25,821 nucleotides of DNA from Bacillota bacterium (GCA_023410885.1 JAEYPI010000158.1:1-25821); one strand, 5' to 3'. Shown: positions 6,406 to 15,485, counted from the first letter of the stretch. Notes: generated by a model not told the origin, from the sequence alone. Made by a program: numbers and translations.

Positions 6406-7983
6406 ATGCCGGAAGGAATAACAAAACTTTTTGATAAGGTCAAGAATTTCTGGGCCGAGCTTGAGAAGGGACAGAAAGCGCGTATCTTTATAACGGCTGG
6501 TGTCTTGGTTTTAGCCGTGGTCGTCACGTTGGCTTTGACACTTAAGGTGGAATATGTTCCGCTTTTTGACACGAACGAAGAGGTAAACCTCCAGCCCGTT
6601 GTCAATTATCTCACCGAAAATAACATCAAGTATAAAAAAGGTGAGAACCAAGTCTTTGTCGACAGCAAAAGAAAAAAGGATATTGAATTTGATTTGACCA
6701 CTCAGGGTGTTGTTTCACCTGAGATCACATTTGCAGATACCTGGAGCAAATTATCCCTTACAGCGACGGAAGGGGATAAGGAAAATCTATGGAAGCATTA
6801 TCTAACCAATGATCTTGTCTATAAGCTTAAAAAATTCGAAAATGTTGAGGAGGCTACCGTTCAGTACTCGAAGCCTGAAAAAACCTATTGGGTAAGACCC
6901 AGCGAGCAGGAGAATGAGGGTAGTGCCTATGTCATGCTTAAAACCAAAAAAGCCTTGACCCCTCAGCAGGTAAGCGCAGCGTCCAAGGTTGTAGCCTCTT
7001 CTCTTGGCATTCCGGACGACAAGATCACTATTGTGGATCAAAACCTCAACCCTCTTAACAGGGATGAAGAACAAACGGATTTGATCAGAGCGAATACCCA
7101 GGATGAAATGCGCCGTCAACGAGAACTGGAAATGGAAAACAAGGTCTATGACTTCTTCAAAATAGGCATTGCGAAGAGTGAACATTTCGATACCATCAGT
7201 GTCTCGGTAAATCCTGTTTTAGATTTTGATACTTTAAAGAGCACATCCACCAAATATACCGCACCGGATGAGAATGGGACAGGCTTTATCAAGAATAAAG
7301 AAACCTTGGAAGAATCTCTGATCAACGGCAATGCCGGGGATATTCCGGGTACCGACACCAATCCTCAGGGGACCACCTCATATCAAATGGGTGAGGATGG
7401 AAACTCCGAATATGATAAGAATCATAATGTTGAGGAACGTCTCTTTAATGAAACCAATGAACAAGCAGAAAAAGCTGTTGGAAAATTGATAAACGAACAA
7501 TCCACCATGTCCATCTCCCTTTGGTATGGTAACAGAGTTCAGTCACCGGATGGCCTTTCTGCAGAGTATCTGGAGCAGGTTAGGCAATCAGCCTACGCCG
7601 CAACCGGTATACCTGTCCAGAATATAACCGTCAGTGTCCAGAAGCTTGCCGCCGAGGTGCCTGTTGAGGTTACATTTACTGATGCGGTAAGTCAGCTCTT
7701 TGACCAATTCGGACTCTATGCGTTGTTGTTGCTTCTCTTGATTGTTATGGTCATAACAGCCCTACCCAAAAAGAAGGCGATGCCCGAAGATCTTCAAGCA
7801 GCCGCATTGGAAGCTGCTGCAGGCGATATGGGTACCCTTGGCATGGATTCCGGGGAAGAAATCAGAGATATCAATCTTCAAGAGCAATCGGAACTTAAGA
7901 AACAAATTGAAAGATTCGTTCAGCAAAACCCCGATTCTGTAGCGCAGCTCTTAAGAAACTGGCTTGCCGAGGATTGGGAATAA
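6406..7983 (+). CDS. fliF: Flagellar M-ring protein FliF
   Basis: Membrane protein forming the MS ring that houses the export gate and carries the rotor. The 525 residues have a first membrane helix at about 27-46 and a second at about 435-453 (YALLLLLLIVMVITALP), flanking a large extracytoplasmic region. The ring-building motif region includes GDKENLWKHYLTNDLVYKLK and the following AYVMLKTKKALTPQQVSAAS. The C-terminal tail, KKQIERFVQQNPDSVAQLLR then NWLAEDWE, matches the FliG-binding end. A GGGAGGG ribosome binding site precedes the ATG. Confidence 0.97.
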   Translation: MPEGITKLFDKVKNFWAELEKGQKARIFITAGVLVLAVVVTLALTLKVEYVPLFDTNEEVNLQPVVNYLTENNIKYKKGENQVFVDSKRKKDIEFDLTTQGVVSPEITFADTWSKLSLTATEGDKENLWKHYLTNDLVYKLKKFENVEEATVQYSKPEKTYWVRPSEQENEGSAYVMLKTKKALTPQQVSAASKVVASSLGIPDDKITIVDQNLNPLNRDEEQTDLIRANTQDEMRRQRELEMENKVYDFFKIGIAKSEHFDTISVSVNPVLDFDTLKSTSTKYTAPDENGTGFIKNKETLEESLINGNAGDIPGTDTNPQGTTSYQMGEDGNSEYDKNHNVEERLFNETNEQAEKAVGKLINEQSTMSISLWYGNRVQSPDGLSAEYLEQVRQSAYAATGIPVQNITVSVQKLAAEVPVEVTFTDAVSQLFDQFGLYALLLLLLIVMVITALPKKKAMPEDLQAAALEAAAGDMGTLGMDSGEEIRDINLQEQSELKKQIERFVQQNPDSVAQLLRNWLAEDWE

Positions 7984-8031
7984 GGACGTAATGAGTCTTC
8001 TTTTGAATGAACCCGGAGGTGTAGGAACATT

Positions 8032-9054
8032 ATGGCTGCAAAAAATGAAGTTTTAAGGGAGTTATCGGGCAGAGAAAAAGCTGCAATGCTTCTCATCACT
8101 CTGGGACCTGAGCGTTCAGCCCAAATCTTTAAGCATCTAAAGGAAGAGGAGATCGAACAACTCACCCTTGAAATAGCAAATATCAGATCGGTATCCCCCG
8201 GCGAGAGGGATAAAGTACTGAGTGAATTCTATCAGATTTGTCTTGCGCAGCAATACATTACCGAGGGTGGTATCGGGTACGCCAAGGATATTCTGGAAAA
8301 GGCCATGGGAACAGAGAAGACCATGGAAATTATCAATAAGCTCACGGTATCTCTTCAGGTCAGACCTTTTGACTTTGTCAGAAAAGCAGACCCCTCACAG
8401 GTGCTCAACTTTATTCAAAGTGAACACCCTCAAACCATTGCACTAATTTTATCCTACTTAAAACCCCACCAGTCCGCTGCGGTTTTGTCCGCCCTGCCAC
8501 AGGATAAGCAGGCCGATGTAGCCAAGCGTATTGCGACCATGGATAGGACCTCACCAGAAATAATTAAAGAAGTGGAGCGCATTCTTGAAAAGAAGCTATC
8601 CGCTCTTGTGACCGAAGACTTTACGGCGGTGGGTGGTATTCAGGCCATTGTCGATGTCTTGAATTCTGTCGACAGAGGGACTGAAAAGTTCATTATGGAT
8701 ACCCTTGAAATTGAGGATACCGACCTGGCCGAGGAAATTCGCAAGAGAATGTTTGTGTTCGAGGATATTTTGCAGCTTGATAACCGTTCCATCCAACGGT
8801 TCCTACGTGAGGTTGACAACGGTCAGCTTGCGTTAGCATTGAAGGGTGCAACAGAAGAGGTTCAAGCTGTTATTTACAATAATATGTCCAAGCGTCTTTC
8901 AGATATGATTAAGGAAGATTTAGATTATATGGGTCCTGTCCGCCTCAAGGATGTGGAGGAAGCCCAACAGAAGATCGTAAATGTTATCCGGAAGCTGGAA
9001 GATGCCGGAGAAATCATTATTTCTCGTGGTGGAGGCGACGAAATCGTTGTATAA
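8032..9054 (+). CDS. fliG: Flagellar motor switch protein FliG
   Basis: Rotor protein on the cytoplasmic face of the MS ring that transmits torque from the stator. The 340 residues start with LSGREKAAMLLITLGPERSA and contain the middle-domain motif EHPQTIALILSYLKPHQSAA. The C-terminal torque helix is intact (NRSIQRFLREVDNGQLALAL, with the alternating charged residues). GGAGGTG lies 10 nt before ATG. The 3' end overlaps the proposed TTG start of fliH by 8 nt. Confidence 0.98.
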   Translation: MAAKNEVLRELSGREKAAMLLITLGPERSAQIFKHLKEEEIEQLTLEIANIRSVSPGERDKVLSEFYQICLAQQYITEGGIGYAKDILEKAMGTEKTMEIINKLTVSLQVRPFDFVRKADPSQVLNFIQSEHPQTIALILSYLKPHQSAAVLSALPQDKQADVAKRIATMDRTSPEIIKEVERILEKKLSALVTEDFTAVGGIQAIVDVLNSVDRGTEKFIMDTLEIEDTDLAEEIRKRMFVFEDILQLDNRSIQRFLREVDNGQLALALKGATEEVQAVIYNNMSKRLSDMIKEDLDYMGPVRLKDVEEAQQKIVNVIRKLEDAGEIIISRGGGDEIVV

Positions 9055-9838
9055 CAACTCCTTTGGTTATGGCGTCTATAAGCGCAACCAAGTAAATATT
9101 GGCAATCCCTATAAGGTTAAAATCCCCACTCAAATTCGCCCACAAAGTGAAGAGGATTATGATGAGCCTATTTCCGAAGCGGATGATTTTGATCCTACGG
9201 ATCCATCGGATAAGGAGCTTTTAATAAGTCAGGATATTATATACAAAGCCAAGGAAGAGGCTGTTCTGATACGCCATGAAGCAGAGCTTGAGGCAGAACG
9301 CCTTTTAGAAGAGGCTAATACAAAGGCTGAGCTATATGCTGCCGAGCTGGAGCAAAAGGCCAGAGAAGAGGGCTATCAGCAGGGCGAAATGCTGGCCCAG
9401 CAAAATTACAATGACATTATTGCAGAGGCTCAGGCCTATAAAGAGCGGTGTAAAGCAGAGTATGAGGAGACCCTTGCCTCACTGGAGCAGGATATGGTGA
9501 ATTTGGTTCTCAATATTGCTGCCAAGGTCGTGGGTGACGAAATTCATAACAACCGCGAAGCCATCCTAGGAGTTGTAAGAGAGGCTATTCACACCTGTTC
9601 CAATCACGAGCATGTGATCTTAAAGGTTTCCCATGAGGACTATGAGGTCATTGTAGAAAATGAGGAAAAGCTTAAGTCCATGATCAAGGACCTAGATGTA
9701 TTGGAGATCAAGAAAGAAGGCACGCTGACCAAGGGCTCCTGCATCATTGACACGGGCCTCGGTTCAGTGGATGGGAGTGTGGATACCCGCCTTGATCTAA
9801 TCAGACAAGCTTTTTTTGAATTACTGCAAAATGTGTAA
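9047..9838 (+). CDS. fliH: Flagellar assembly protein FliH
   Basis: Regulator and stator-like partner of the FliI export ATPase in the cytoplasm. The open frame reaches back to 8981, but TTG at 9047 is chosen because GGAGG (9031-9035), inside the fliG end, is the only good ribosome binding site; this gives 263 residues, normal for FliH. The N-terminus is YNNSFGYGVYKRNQVNIGNP. A long Glu/Ala/Lys helix follows (residues about 60-145, including AELEAERLLEEANTKAELYA), then the C-terminal domain with VVREAIHTCSNHEHVILKVS and IDTGLGSVDGSVDTRLDLIR. The spacing from GGAGG to TTG is long (11 nt), so the exact start is less sure than the gene. Confidence 0.9.
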   Translation: MYNNSFGYGVYKRNQVNIGNPYKVKIPTQIRPQSEEDYDEPISEADDFDPTDPSDKELLISQDIIYKAKEEAVLIRHEAELEAERLLEEANTKAELYAAELEQKAREEGYQQGEMLAQQNYNDIIAEAQAYKERCKAEYEETLASLEQDMVNLVLNIAAKVVGDEIHNNREAILGVVREAIHTCSNHEHVILKVSHEDYEVIVENEEKLKSMIKDLDVLEIKKEGTLTKGSCIIDTGLGSVDGSVDTRLDLIRQAFFELLQNV

Positions 9839-9866
9839 TCTGATTGATAAGGGAGTCTTGTGACTT

Positions 9867-11180
9867 ATGAAGCACATTTCATGTGATAAATATCAAAAAT
9901 TACTGGAAACAAAAAGCTTTGTCCGATACTCGGGCAAGGTGACAAAAGTCGTTGGTCTTACCATCGAATCTGAGGGCCCCGAAACCCATATCGGGGCCTT
10001 ATGTCATATCATGTCCCGTAACGATAGGCCGGTTCTTGCCGAAGTGGTGGGCTTTAAGGAAAAGCAGGTCCTCTTGATGCCCATCGGGGATATGACCGGT
10101 ATTGGCCCGGGCAACCTTGTGGTGGCCGCGGATAAGGACCTGGAGGTAGGTGTCGGCCCCAGCCTTTTGGGCCGAGTTTTGGATGGGTTAGGCAATCCCA
10201 TGGATGATGGGGGGCCTTTGAGTATTGAGACTTACTATCCGGTTAACAGTATGCCACCCAATCCCATGACCCGCCCCAGAATTCAGCAGATTCTACCGCT
10301 GGGGGTTAAGTGCATTGACGGCCTTCTCACAGTGGGTAAGGGACAACGCATGGGCATTTTCGCAGGAAGCGGTGTCGGTAAGAGTACCCTCATGGGTATG
10401 ATCGCCCGAAATACCAAGGCTGACATTAATGTTATAGCCCTCATCGGAGAGCGTGGTCGTGAGGTGAGGGACTTTCTTGAGCGCGATCTTGGGGAAGAAG
10501 GGTTAAAACGGTCAGTGGTTGTAATCGCCACCTCCGATCAGCCTGCACTCATTCGTTTAAAGGGCGCTCTGGTTGCAACCGCCATTGCAGAATATTTCAG
10601 AGACACCGGTAAGGATGTTCTCCTGCTGATGGACTCATTAACGCGATTTTCCATGGCACAGCGCGAAATAGGCCTTGCAGTGGGTGAGCCACCTGTCACC
10701 AGGGGCTATACTCCATCGGTATATGCTATCATGCCCAAGCTTTTAGAACGCTCGGGAACCTCGAATAAGGGATCGATAACCGGTCTTTATTCCGTCTTAG
10801 TGGATGGGGATGATATGAATGAACCCATTACCGATACGGCCCGTGGTATTTTGGATGGACATATTGCTCTTTCGAGAAAAATGGCCCACCGAAATCATTA
10901 TCCAGCTATAGACGTATTATCTTCCATCAGCCGTGTGATGAATGATATTGTGGAAGATAGTCATAAGCAGTCGGCTAATGAGCTGCGGCGAAATTTAGCT
11001 ATTTACGGAGATGCGGAGGATCTGATCAATGTCGGTGCCTATGTTAAAGGAAGTAATCCAGCCATTGACCGATCTATCGAACTTAATCCGAGCATTAACG
11101 GGTTTTTGACCCAAGGAATCTTTGAACGCTATTCTTATATCGATACCATTGATCTATTAAAACAGTCGGTTCAGGGATAA
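9867..11180 (+). CDS. fliI: Flagellum-specific export ATPase FliI
   Basis: F1-ATPase-related hexameric ATPase that energises flagellar protein export. The 437 residues have a Walker A motif GSGVGKST at residues 167-174 and a Walker B region VLLLMDSLTRF at about 251-261. The conserved LIGERGREV and the family block GEPPVTRGYTPSVYAIMPKL are present. Length is normal. AAGGGAG is placed about 11 nt before the ATG. It lies between fliH and fliJ, its usual partners in the export ATPase complex. Confidence 0.98.
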   Translation: MKHISCDKYQKLLETKSFVRYSGKVTKVVGLTIESEGPETHIGALCHIMSRNDRPVLAEVVGFKEKQVLLMPIGDMTGIGPGNLVVAADKDLEVGVGPSLLGRVLDGLGNPMDDGGPLSIETYYPVNSMPPNPMTRPRIQQILPLGVKCIDGLLTVGKGQRMGIFAGSGVGKSTLMGMIARNTKADINVIALIGERGREVRDFLERDLGEEGLKRSVVVIATSDQPALIRLKGALVATAIAEYFRDTGKDVLLLMDSLTRFSMAQREIGLAVGEPPVTRGYTPSVYAIMPKLLERSGTSNKGSITGLYSVLVDGDDMNEPITDTARGILDGHIALSRKMAHRNHYPAIDVLSSISRVMNDIVEDSHKQSANELRRNLAIYGDAEDLINVGAYVKGSNPAIDRSIELNPSINGFLTQGIFERYSYIDTIDLLKQSVQG

Positions 11181-11210
11181 ACCATATAGGGCATCACAAC
11201 TCACTAAAGA

Positions 11211-11228
11211 AGGGAGGGCTCGACTATT
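11211..11228 (+). promoter_or_regulatory. Ribosome binding site and ATT start of fliJ
   Basis: AGGGAGGG (11211-11218) is followed 7 nt later by ATT at 11226, with a stop in the same frame at 11205. No ATG, GTG, TTG or CTG occurs in frame between that stop and TTG at 11259, which is 40 nt from this ribosome binding site. The position therefore points to ATT as the start codon. Confidence 0.7.
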
Positions 11229-11681
11229 TCAACCTTTAAATTTCGATTACATACCTTCTTGAATTTAAAAGAGCAGTTCGAGAAAAGCACAAAGAATGAA
11301 TTAGGCATCGCGGTGATGAAGCTCGAGGAAGAAAAGGCAAAGCTTCTTAAGATAGAAGAGAATATTGACCTTTGTACCGATGACTTTAAGAGGGCCTGTA
11401 CCGGAATTATTCAGCCCGATAAAATAAAGGAGCTCAAAAGCTATCTGGAGCACCTTCAAAAGGAAAGAGAGGGGCAGAAGGCAAACGTTAAGCGGCAGCA
11501 ACAAAATGTCGATAAAATTAGAGATAAGCTTGTTGAGATCATGAAAGAGCGTAAGGTCTTGGAGAACCTCAAGGAAAAGGAGCTCCAGGAGTTCTTGAAG
11601 CAGGAAGAAGCCAAGGAACAGCAGCGTGTTGATGAGCTCGTGAGCTATAAGGAATCTGTAAAAATGGAAAGAACCGGCTAA
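11226..11681 (+). CDS. fliJ: Flagellar export protein FliJ (ATT start)
   Basis: Coiled-coil stalk protein of the export apparatus that links FliI to FlhA. From ATT at 11226 the protein has 151 residues and begins (M)STFKFRLHTFLNLKEQFEKS. This 'FKFRL..hLnLkE' opening is the family N-terminal signature and would be lost if TTG at 11259 were used. The rest is almost entirely charged helix (for example EKAKLLKIEENIDLCTDDFK and LEKER-type heptads), as expected. A strong ribosome binding site sits 7 nt upstream of the ATT. The gene call is firm; the unusual start is strongly suggested by the homology pattern and ribosome binding site. Confidence 0.9.
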   Translation: MSTFKFRLHTFLNLKEQFEKSTKNELGIAVMKLEEEKAKLLKIEENIDLCTDDFKRACTGIIQPDKIKELKSYLEHLQKEREGQKANVKRQQQNVDKIRDKLVEIMKERKVLENLKEKELQEFLKQEEAKEQQRVDELVSYKESVKMERTG

Positions 11682-11693
11682 GGGAGATCGTTC

Positions 11694-12503
11694 ATGGCAC
11701 AAAAACAAAAAAAGGTTGATCAGACCCCCGTACCACAGGGAAATAACCAAGCTAAAGCGCCGGGAGGCATATCCCATTCCATTATTGTCGTGCTTTTGGC
11801 CTTATTGGTTGTGGCAGTGGTGTCTTTTGGGGTCTTTTATTTTGCAGTGAAAAATAATGTGAATGGGCTTGCGGATACGGTAAGACCAATGATTAAGGAG
11901 CATCCCATCCTAAAGGTCGCCCTGCCCAAAATATACGATCCGGAAGATCCTGCATACATGACAGAAAAAGAGCTTCAACAAAAATATAATGAATACCGCG
12001 AGAAGACCAGACTGCTTAATGAGAGCCTGGATGAGGCCCAAAATACCATAGATCAATTGCAAAAGGAAGCCCAGTCCACTTCTGATTCTGCAGCGCTTTT
12101 GGCACAGAATCAGGCCATATTAGAAGCTGTCAAAGCGGAACAAAGCAAGCTGGAGGAAGAAAAGAAGAGACTTTCAGACTTGATCGCCAAGGGTGATACC
12201 AAGAGCTTCAGAGATTATTATCAAAAGGTTGATAAAGAAACGGCTGAAGCCGTTTATAAGGAAATCATGACTGAGGAGATCAAGCTGGAGGAAAAGGCTG
12301 CGTTGTCCAAACCCTTTTCAATTATGGATCCGGCCAGTGCGGCAAAAGTTTTAGAAGAGCTCTATGAGCGAGATCAGCAAACACTTTTGGATGTATTTGA
12401 GGGACTTAAATCCAATGCGGCAGCGCTGATACTGGAAGAGATGAACGCCAAAACAGCCGCCAATATTACCAAGCTGCTTTCCGATCGTAAACTCGGTCGG
12501 TAA
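11694..12503 (+). CDS. MotE/YlxF-like protein with MgtE-N-type domain
   Basis: A 269-residue protein in the fliJ-fliK position held by ylxF in Bacillus. It has a short cytoplasmic N-terminus, a membrane helix at about residues 28-50 (IIVVLLALLVVAVVSFGVFY) and a long coiled coil (about 95-165). The C-terminal helical domain has PASAAKVLEELYERDQQTLL and AAALILEEMNAKTAANITKL, the pattern of the MgtE intracellular N domain seen in MotE. MotE-type proteins are proposed to act as chaperone or partner for motor proteins; the exact role here is not known. ATG follows GGGAG. Confidence 0.85.
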   Translation: MAQKQKKVDQTPVPQGNNQAKAPGGISHSIIVVLLALLVVAVVSFGVFYFAVKNNVNGLADTVRPMIKEHPILKVALPKIYDPEDPAYMTEKELQQKYNEYREKTRLLNESLDEAQNTIDQLQKEAQSTSDSAALLAQNQAILEAVKAEQSKLEEEKKRLSDLIAKGDTKSFRDYYQKVDKETAEAVYKEIMTEEIKLEEKAALSKPFSIMDPASAAKVLEELYERDQQTLLDVFEGLKSNAAALILEEMNAKTAANITKLLSDRKLGR

Positions 12504-12537
12504 TGCATAGAAGCCTTTACTGAAAGGAGGTGAAAAA

Positions 12538-14022
12538 ATGATACAGAACAATTTAGTTTCGGCCTCTCAATTAACCACCAAGCTACTGGACAGTGTTCAG
12601 CGGAGCACAGCAAAAGGCAGCGGTGATACAACCTTTATGAATCTGCTGACTGAAAGACTTCAAGAAGGCGCTTCCTCTGACAAAGGCAGGCTGACTTCGG
12701 TACAGCAGTCCAGAACGCAAGTCCAGCGTGCGAGCACAGAGGTAGCCCAGAATGAAAAGGACGTAAAGCAAAAGTGTTCACAGTCCGAGGACAGGCCGGT
12801 TAAATCGAAGGATGGGGTTAAAAATCGGGAAACTGAAAAGGTTGCCGACGAAAAGCCCAAGACCGAGGACATTAAAGAGGAAATCAGTTCGCTGGAGTCC
12901 TTACTGGCTCTATTGGAGGACCTGCTTGCAAGGCTGAATGTAAAGCCTGCGATGGATGAAACAACAGCCGTGGCAACAGAAGCTGAGCTTATGCCCACTT
13001 CTCAGGGCGTTGACCTCATGGCGCTTCTCCAAGCTTTGCTAGAAGGCAATACCGAAGAGCTGAAAACACTTATAAGTCAGAGCGAGGGTTCGCCGGAGTT
13101 GCAGGAGCTGATGGCCAATATCCAAAAGCTTTTGGAAAAAATGGGCGAAGAACAGACCGATCTGGGCAAGCTTCTAAACTTCGATCTGGAACTGGAAGGT
13201 GCCAATAAGGAAGATCTGGTTGCTCACCTAAAAGCCCAGTGCAGTGATGCCATTGAAAGGGTCAAGGAAAAGCTGTCCGAGCTTAGAAACGCACTCAATA
13301 CCCTTGAAGAGGGTGAAGATGATGCGCTGGCTCTTTCTCATGACATTGGGACTGATGAAGGCGCCAAGGCTGAGGCTGTAACCCCCGAAGCAAAGAGTGA
13401 ATCAAAGTCTGAAAAAGATAGCGACAAACCCTTATCAGCCCAGACCCTGGAATTGACACAGAGCAAGACCGCTGTGGAGGGTGATGAAGCTGTTTCGCAA
13501 AATTTCTCGATTTCAGCTCAACAAAAACCACAGGAAGCCTTGGCGATGAAAGCTGCCAAAGCACCGCTGCCTCTTTCCGAGAAGCCTTTGACGCAAACAG
13601 TGACCAATCAGGTCATGATGAAGGTCAAGCTCATGGCAGGAGAAAATAAGCAGGAGATGGAAATGCACTTAAAGCCTGAAAATCTCGGCAAGCTTTCTCT
13701 CAAGATCATCCATGAGCGCGGAGAGATTTTAGCCAAAATTACGGCTGAGAATGAGCAGGTCAAGGGTATCATCGAGAGTAATATGCAGCTTCTGAAGGAT
13801 GCTCTGGAAAAGAGCGGCCTATCGGTTCAGAGCCTCAGTGTTTCTGTGGGTAATGGTCAGGATGGGGCTCAATCCCAGGATTCTCAGGAGAGCAAAAGAA
13901 CCAGCTCAAAGCTAACGGGCGAGCATTCAAAGCCCTTGTCGGTGACTGAAACCTCCTATACGCGATCACAGGTTTCAGCAGTCTTGCTGGACCAAAGCTC
14001 TCAAATTGATTTAAGTGCTTGA
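12538..14022 (+). CDS. fliK: Flagellar hook-length control protein FliK
   Basis: Secreted ruler that sets hook length and switches export specificity through FlhB. The 494-residue protein has a low-complexity, acidic and Lys/Gln-rich first 350 residues, as usual for FliK. A conserved C-terminal hook-length domain lies at about 355-440: MEMHLKPENLGKLSLKIIHE, then GEILAKITAENEQVKGIIES and LKDALEKSGLSVQSLSVSVG. AAAGGAGGTG lies 7 nt before ATG. The N-terminal part is likely to vary in homologues. Confidence 0.93.
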   Translation: MIQNNLVSASQLTTKLLDSVQRSTAKGSGDTTFMNLLTERLQEGASSDKGRLTSVQQSRTQVQRASTEVAQNEKDVKQKCSQSEDRPVKSKDGVKNRETEKVADEKPKTEDIKEEISSLESLLALLEDLLARLNVKPAMDETTAVATEAELMPTSQGVDLMALLQALLEGNTEELKTLISQSEGSPELQELMANIQKLLEKMGEEQTDLGKLLNFDLELEGANKEDLVAHLKAQCSDAIERVKEKLSELRNALNTLEEGEDDALALSHDIGTDEGAKAEAVTPEAKSESKSEKDSDKPLSAQTLELTQSKTAVEGDEAVSQNFSISAQQKPQEALAMKAAKAPLPLSEKPLTQTVTNQVMMKVKLMAGENKQEMEMHLKPENLGKLSLKIIHERGEILAKITAENEQVKGIIESNMQLLKDALEKSGLSVQSLSVSVGNGQDGAQSQDSQESKRTSSKLTGEHSKPLSVTETSYTRSQVSAVLLDQSSQIDLSA

Positions 14023-14045
14023 TTTTTAAAGAAAGGAAGTGATGA

Positions 14046-14993
14046 ATGATGGCAGATGTATCAAGCGTAGGTTATCAAAAAACCATTGAACAAATTATCG
14101 AATCCCAGGCCCAAAAGGCACAGAGTACCCGAAATACAGGAGAACTGGGCAAGGATGACTTTTTGAAGCTTCTCATCACCCAGGTTCAGAATCAGGATCC
14201 CTTAAACCCTACTTCCGATACGGACTTTATTGCTCAGATGGCGCAATTTAGCTCCTTGGAGCAAATGCAGAACCTGAACAAAACCTTCTCCTATTCCATG
14301 GGCTTTTCCATGATGGGGAAGTATATCTCTGCAGAAGTAACGGATGAAACAACTGGTAATACACGCTATGTCAGCGGAAGAGTGGATATGGTGCGTGTTG
14401 TTGATGGTGAGGTCTGTGCGGTTGTGGGAGATACGGATGTTCCCTTGGCGAAGATTTCTCAGGTGTCTGATGAAAGCATTGGCAGCAGCGGAAGCGTTAC
14501 TGACTTTAGCGGACTTATCGGCATGCTGGGCAAGACTAAGATCAGTAATTCGGCTGGCAAGAGCAGTCCAATTGAAGGAATTATAACTTCAATAACCAAA
14601 GAATCGGATGGACTTTATGCTAATCTGGATGAAGTAGACATTAAACCGTATAACCTGGATATCGGCTCCTTTGAAAACGAAGAAGCTTATGTCAAGGGTA
14701 TGGCGGGCAAGGAAGTGACCTTGAACATCAAGGATGATGACACCGGCGAAGAATTTAAGATTACAGGGACATTGCGTGACGCATATAAGGGAACCGATGA
14801 AAAACTTCGTTTAGTACTCGATGGTATCAAGGTTCCGGCAGGCAGCATCTACTCCGCCGAAAGGATCGACCTGCTATCAACTGAGCAGATGCTCTTGAAT
14901 GCGATTTTGAAAGAACTTCAGATGCTCAGAGGCGGTACGGGGGAAACAGAGGAGCCCGAGGAAACTGAGGATTCCGATATTAGAGAAGCGTGA
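14046..14993 (+). CDS. flgD: Flagellar hook-capping protein FlgD (long form)
   Basis: Hook scaffold protein that caps growing hooks. The N-terminal signature is clear: LGKDDFLKLLITQVQNQDPL, NPTSDTDFIAQMAQFSSLEQ, MQNL. The protein is 315 residues, longer than the 140-230 usual for many FlgD. The extra length comes from two beta-rich blocks that look alike, residues 91-140 and 221-270, each starting GK with a D-x-TG about 11-13 residues in. It ends with an acidic tail (ETEEPEETEDSD). ATG at 14046 or the next ATG at 14049 could both be used after AGGAAG. Confidence 0.93.
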   Translation: MMADVSSVGYQKTIEQIIESQAQKAQSTRNTGELGKDDFLKLLITQVQNQDPLNPTSDTDFIAQMAQFSSLEQMQNLNKTFSYSMGFSMMGKYISAEVTDETTGNTRYVSGRVDMVRVVDGEVCAVVGDTDVPLAKISQVSDESIGSSGSVTDFSGLIGMLGKTKISNSAGKSSPIEGIITSITKESDGLYANLDEVDIKPYNLDIGSFENEEAYVKGMAGKEVTLNIKDDDTGEEFKITGTLRDAYKGTDEKLRLVLDGIKVPAGSIYSAERIDLLSTEQMLLNAILKELQMLRGGTGETEEPEETEDSDIREA

Positions 14994-15009
14994 TGGGAGG
15001 TAGTGCATA

Positions 15010-15396
15010 ATGAATATTAACAATCGCCCCATCCAAAGCATCCATCAGGTGGCTGTCTCTGCAAAGCCTGTGGTAAAGACCCCGGTTCAGGATAAAGGTA
15101 TTGATTTTTCGACCATCCTGAATCAAACCCTAGACAATAACAGGGAAGTTAAAATGTCCAAACACGCGGCCATGCGCTTGGAGTCCCGTAACATTAATCT
15201 GAATCAAGATCAGGTGGAACGGCTCAAGAGTGCGGTGGACCGGGCCTCAACAAAAGGGGTGAAGGACACGCTGGTAGTCATGGATGAGGTGGCCTTTGTG
15301 GTCAATGTTACAGCGAGAACGGTTATTACAGCAGTTAATCAGAAGGAACTCCAGGAGAATGTTTTCACTAATATCGACGGAGCGGTGTTTGCTTAA
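15010..15396 (+). CDS. Flagellar operon protein, TIGR02530-like
   Basis: A 128-residue protein found between flgD and flgE in many Clostridia. The central block, FSTILNQTLDNNREVKMSKH, AAMRLESRNINLNQDQVERL and VMDEVAFVVNVTARTVITAV, matches my memory of the TIGR02530 'flagellar operon protein' family. The molecular function is not known; its position suggests a role in hook assembly. GGGAGG precedes the ATG, and the gene follows flgD after 16 nt. Confidence 0.8.
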   Translation: MNINNRPIQSIHQVAVSAKPVVKTPVQDKGIDFSTILNQTLDNNREVKMSKHAAMRLESRNINLNQDQVERLKSAVDRASTKGVKDTLVVMDEVAFVVNVTARTVITAVNQKELQENVFTNIDGAVFA

Positions 15397-15434
15397 CAAA
15401 ATATGAAGAATAAAAAATGAACGAGTCAACAAAT

Positions 15435-15485
15435 AACAGCCGGACCCACCGGGAGGCTGTTCGTTCCCGAATGACGGACGGAACG
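15435..15485 (+). promoter_or_regulatory. Tandem hairpins in the flgE leader
   Basis: Hairpin 1 pairs AACAGCC (15435-15441) with GGCTGTT (15455-15461), with an inner CCC/GGG helix. Hairpin 2 starts 1 nt later and pairs CGTTCC (15462-15467) with GGAACG (15480-15485), with a short inner CG/CG. They end 7 nt before the GAGGAGGT of flgE. Neither has a U-run. A role in mRNA processing, stability or initiation of hook protein is inferred. Confidence 0.5.

Noticed and set aside
12660..13564. Antisense open frames in fliK
   Set aside because: They arise from the biased codon use of the sense gene; no ribosome binding sites or motifs.
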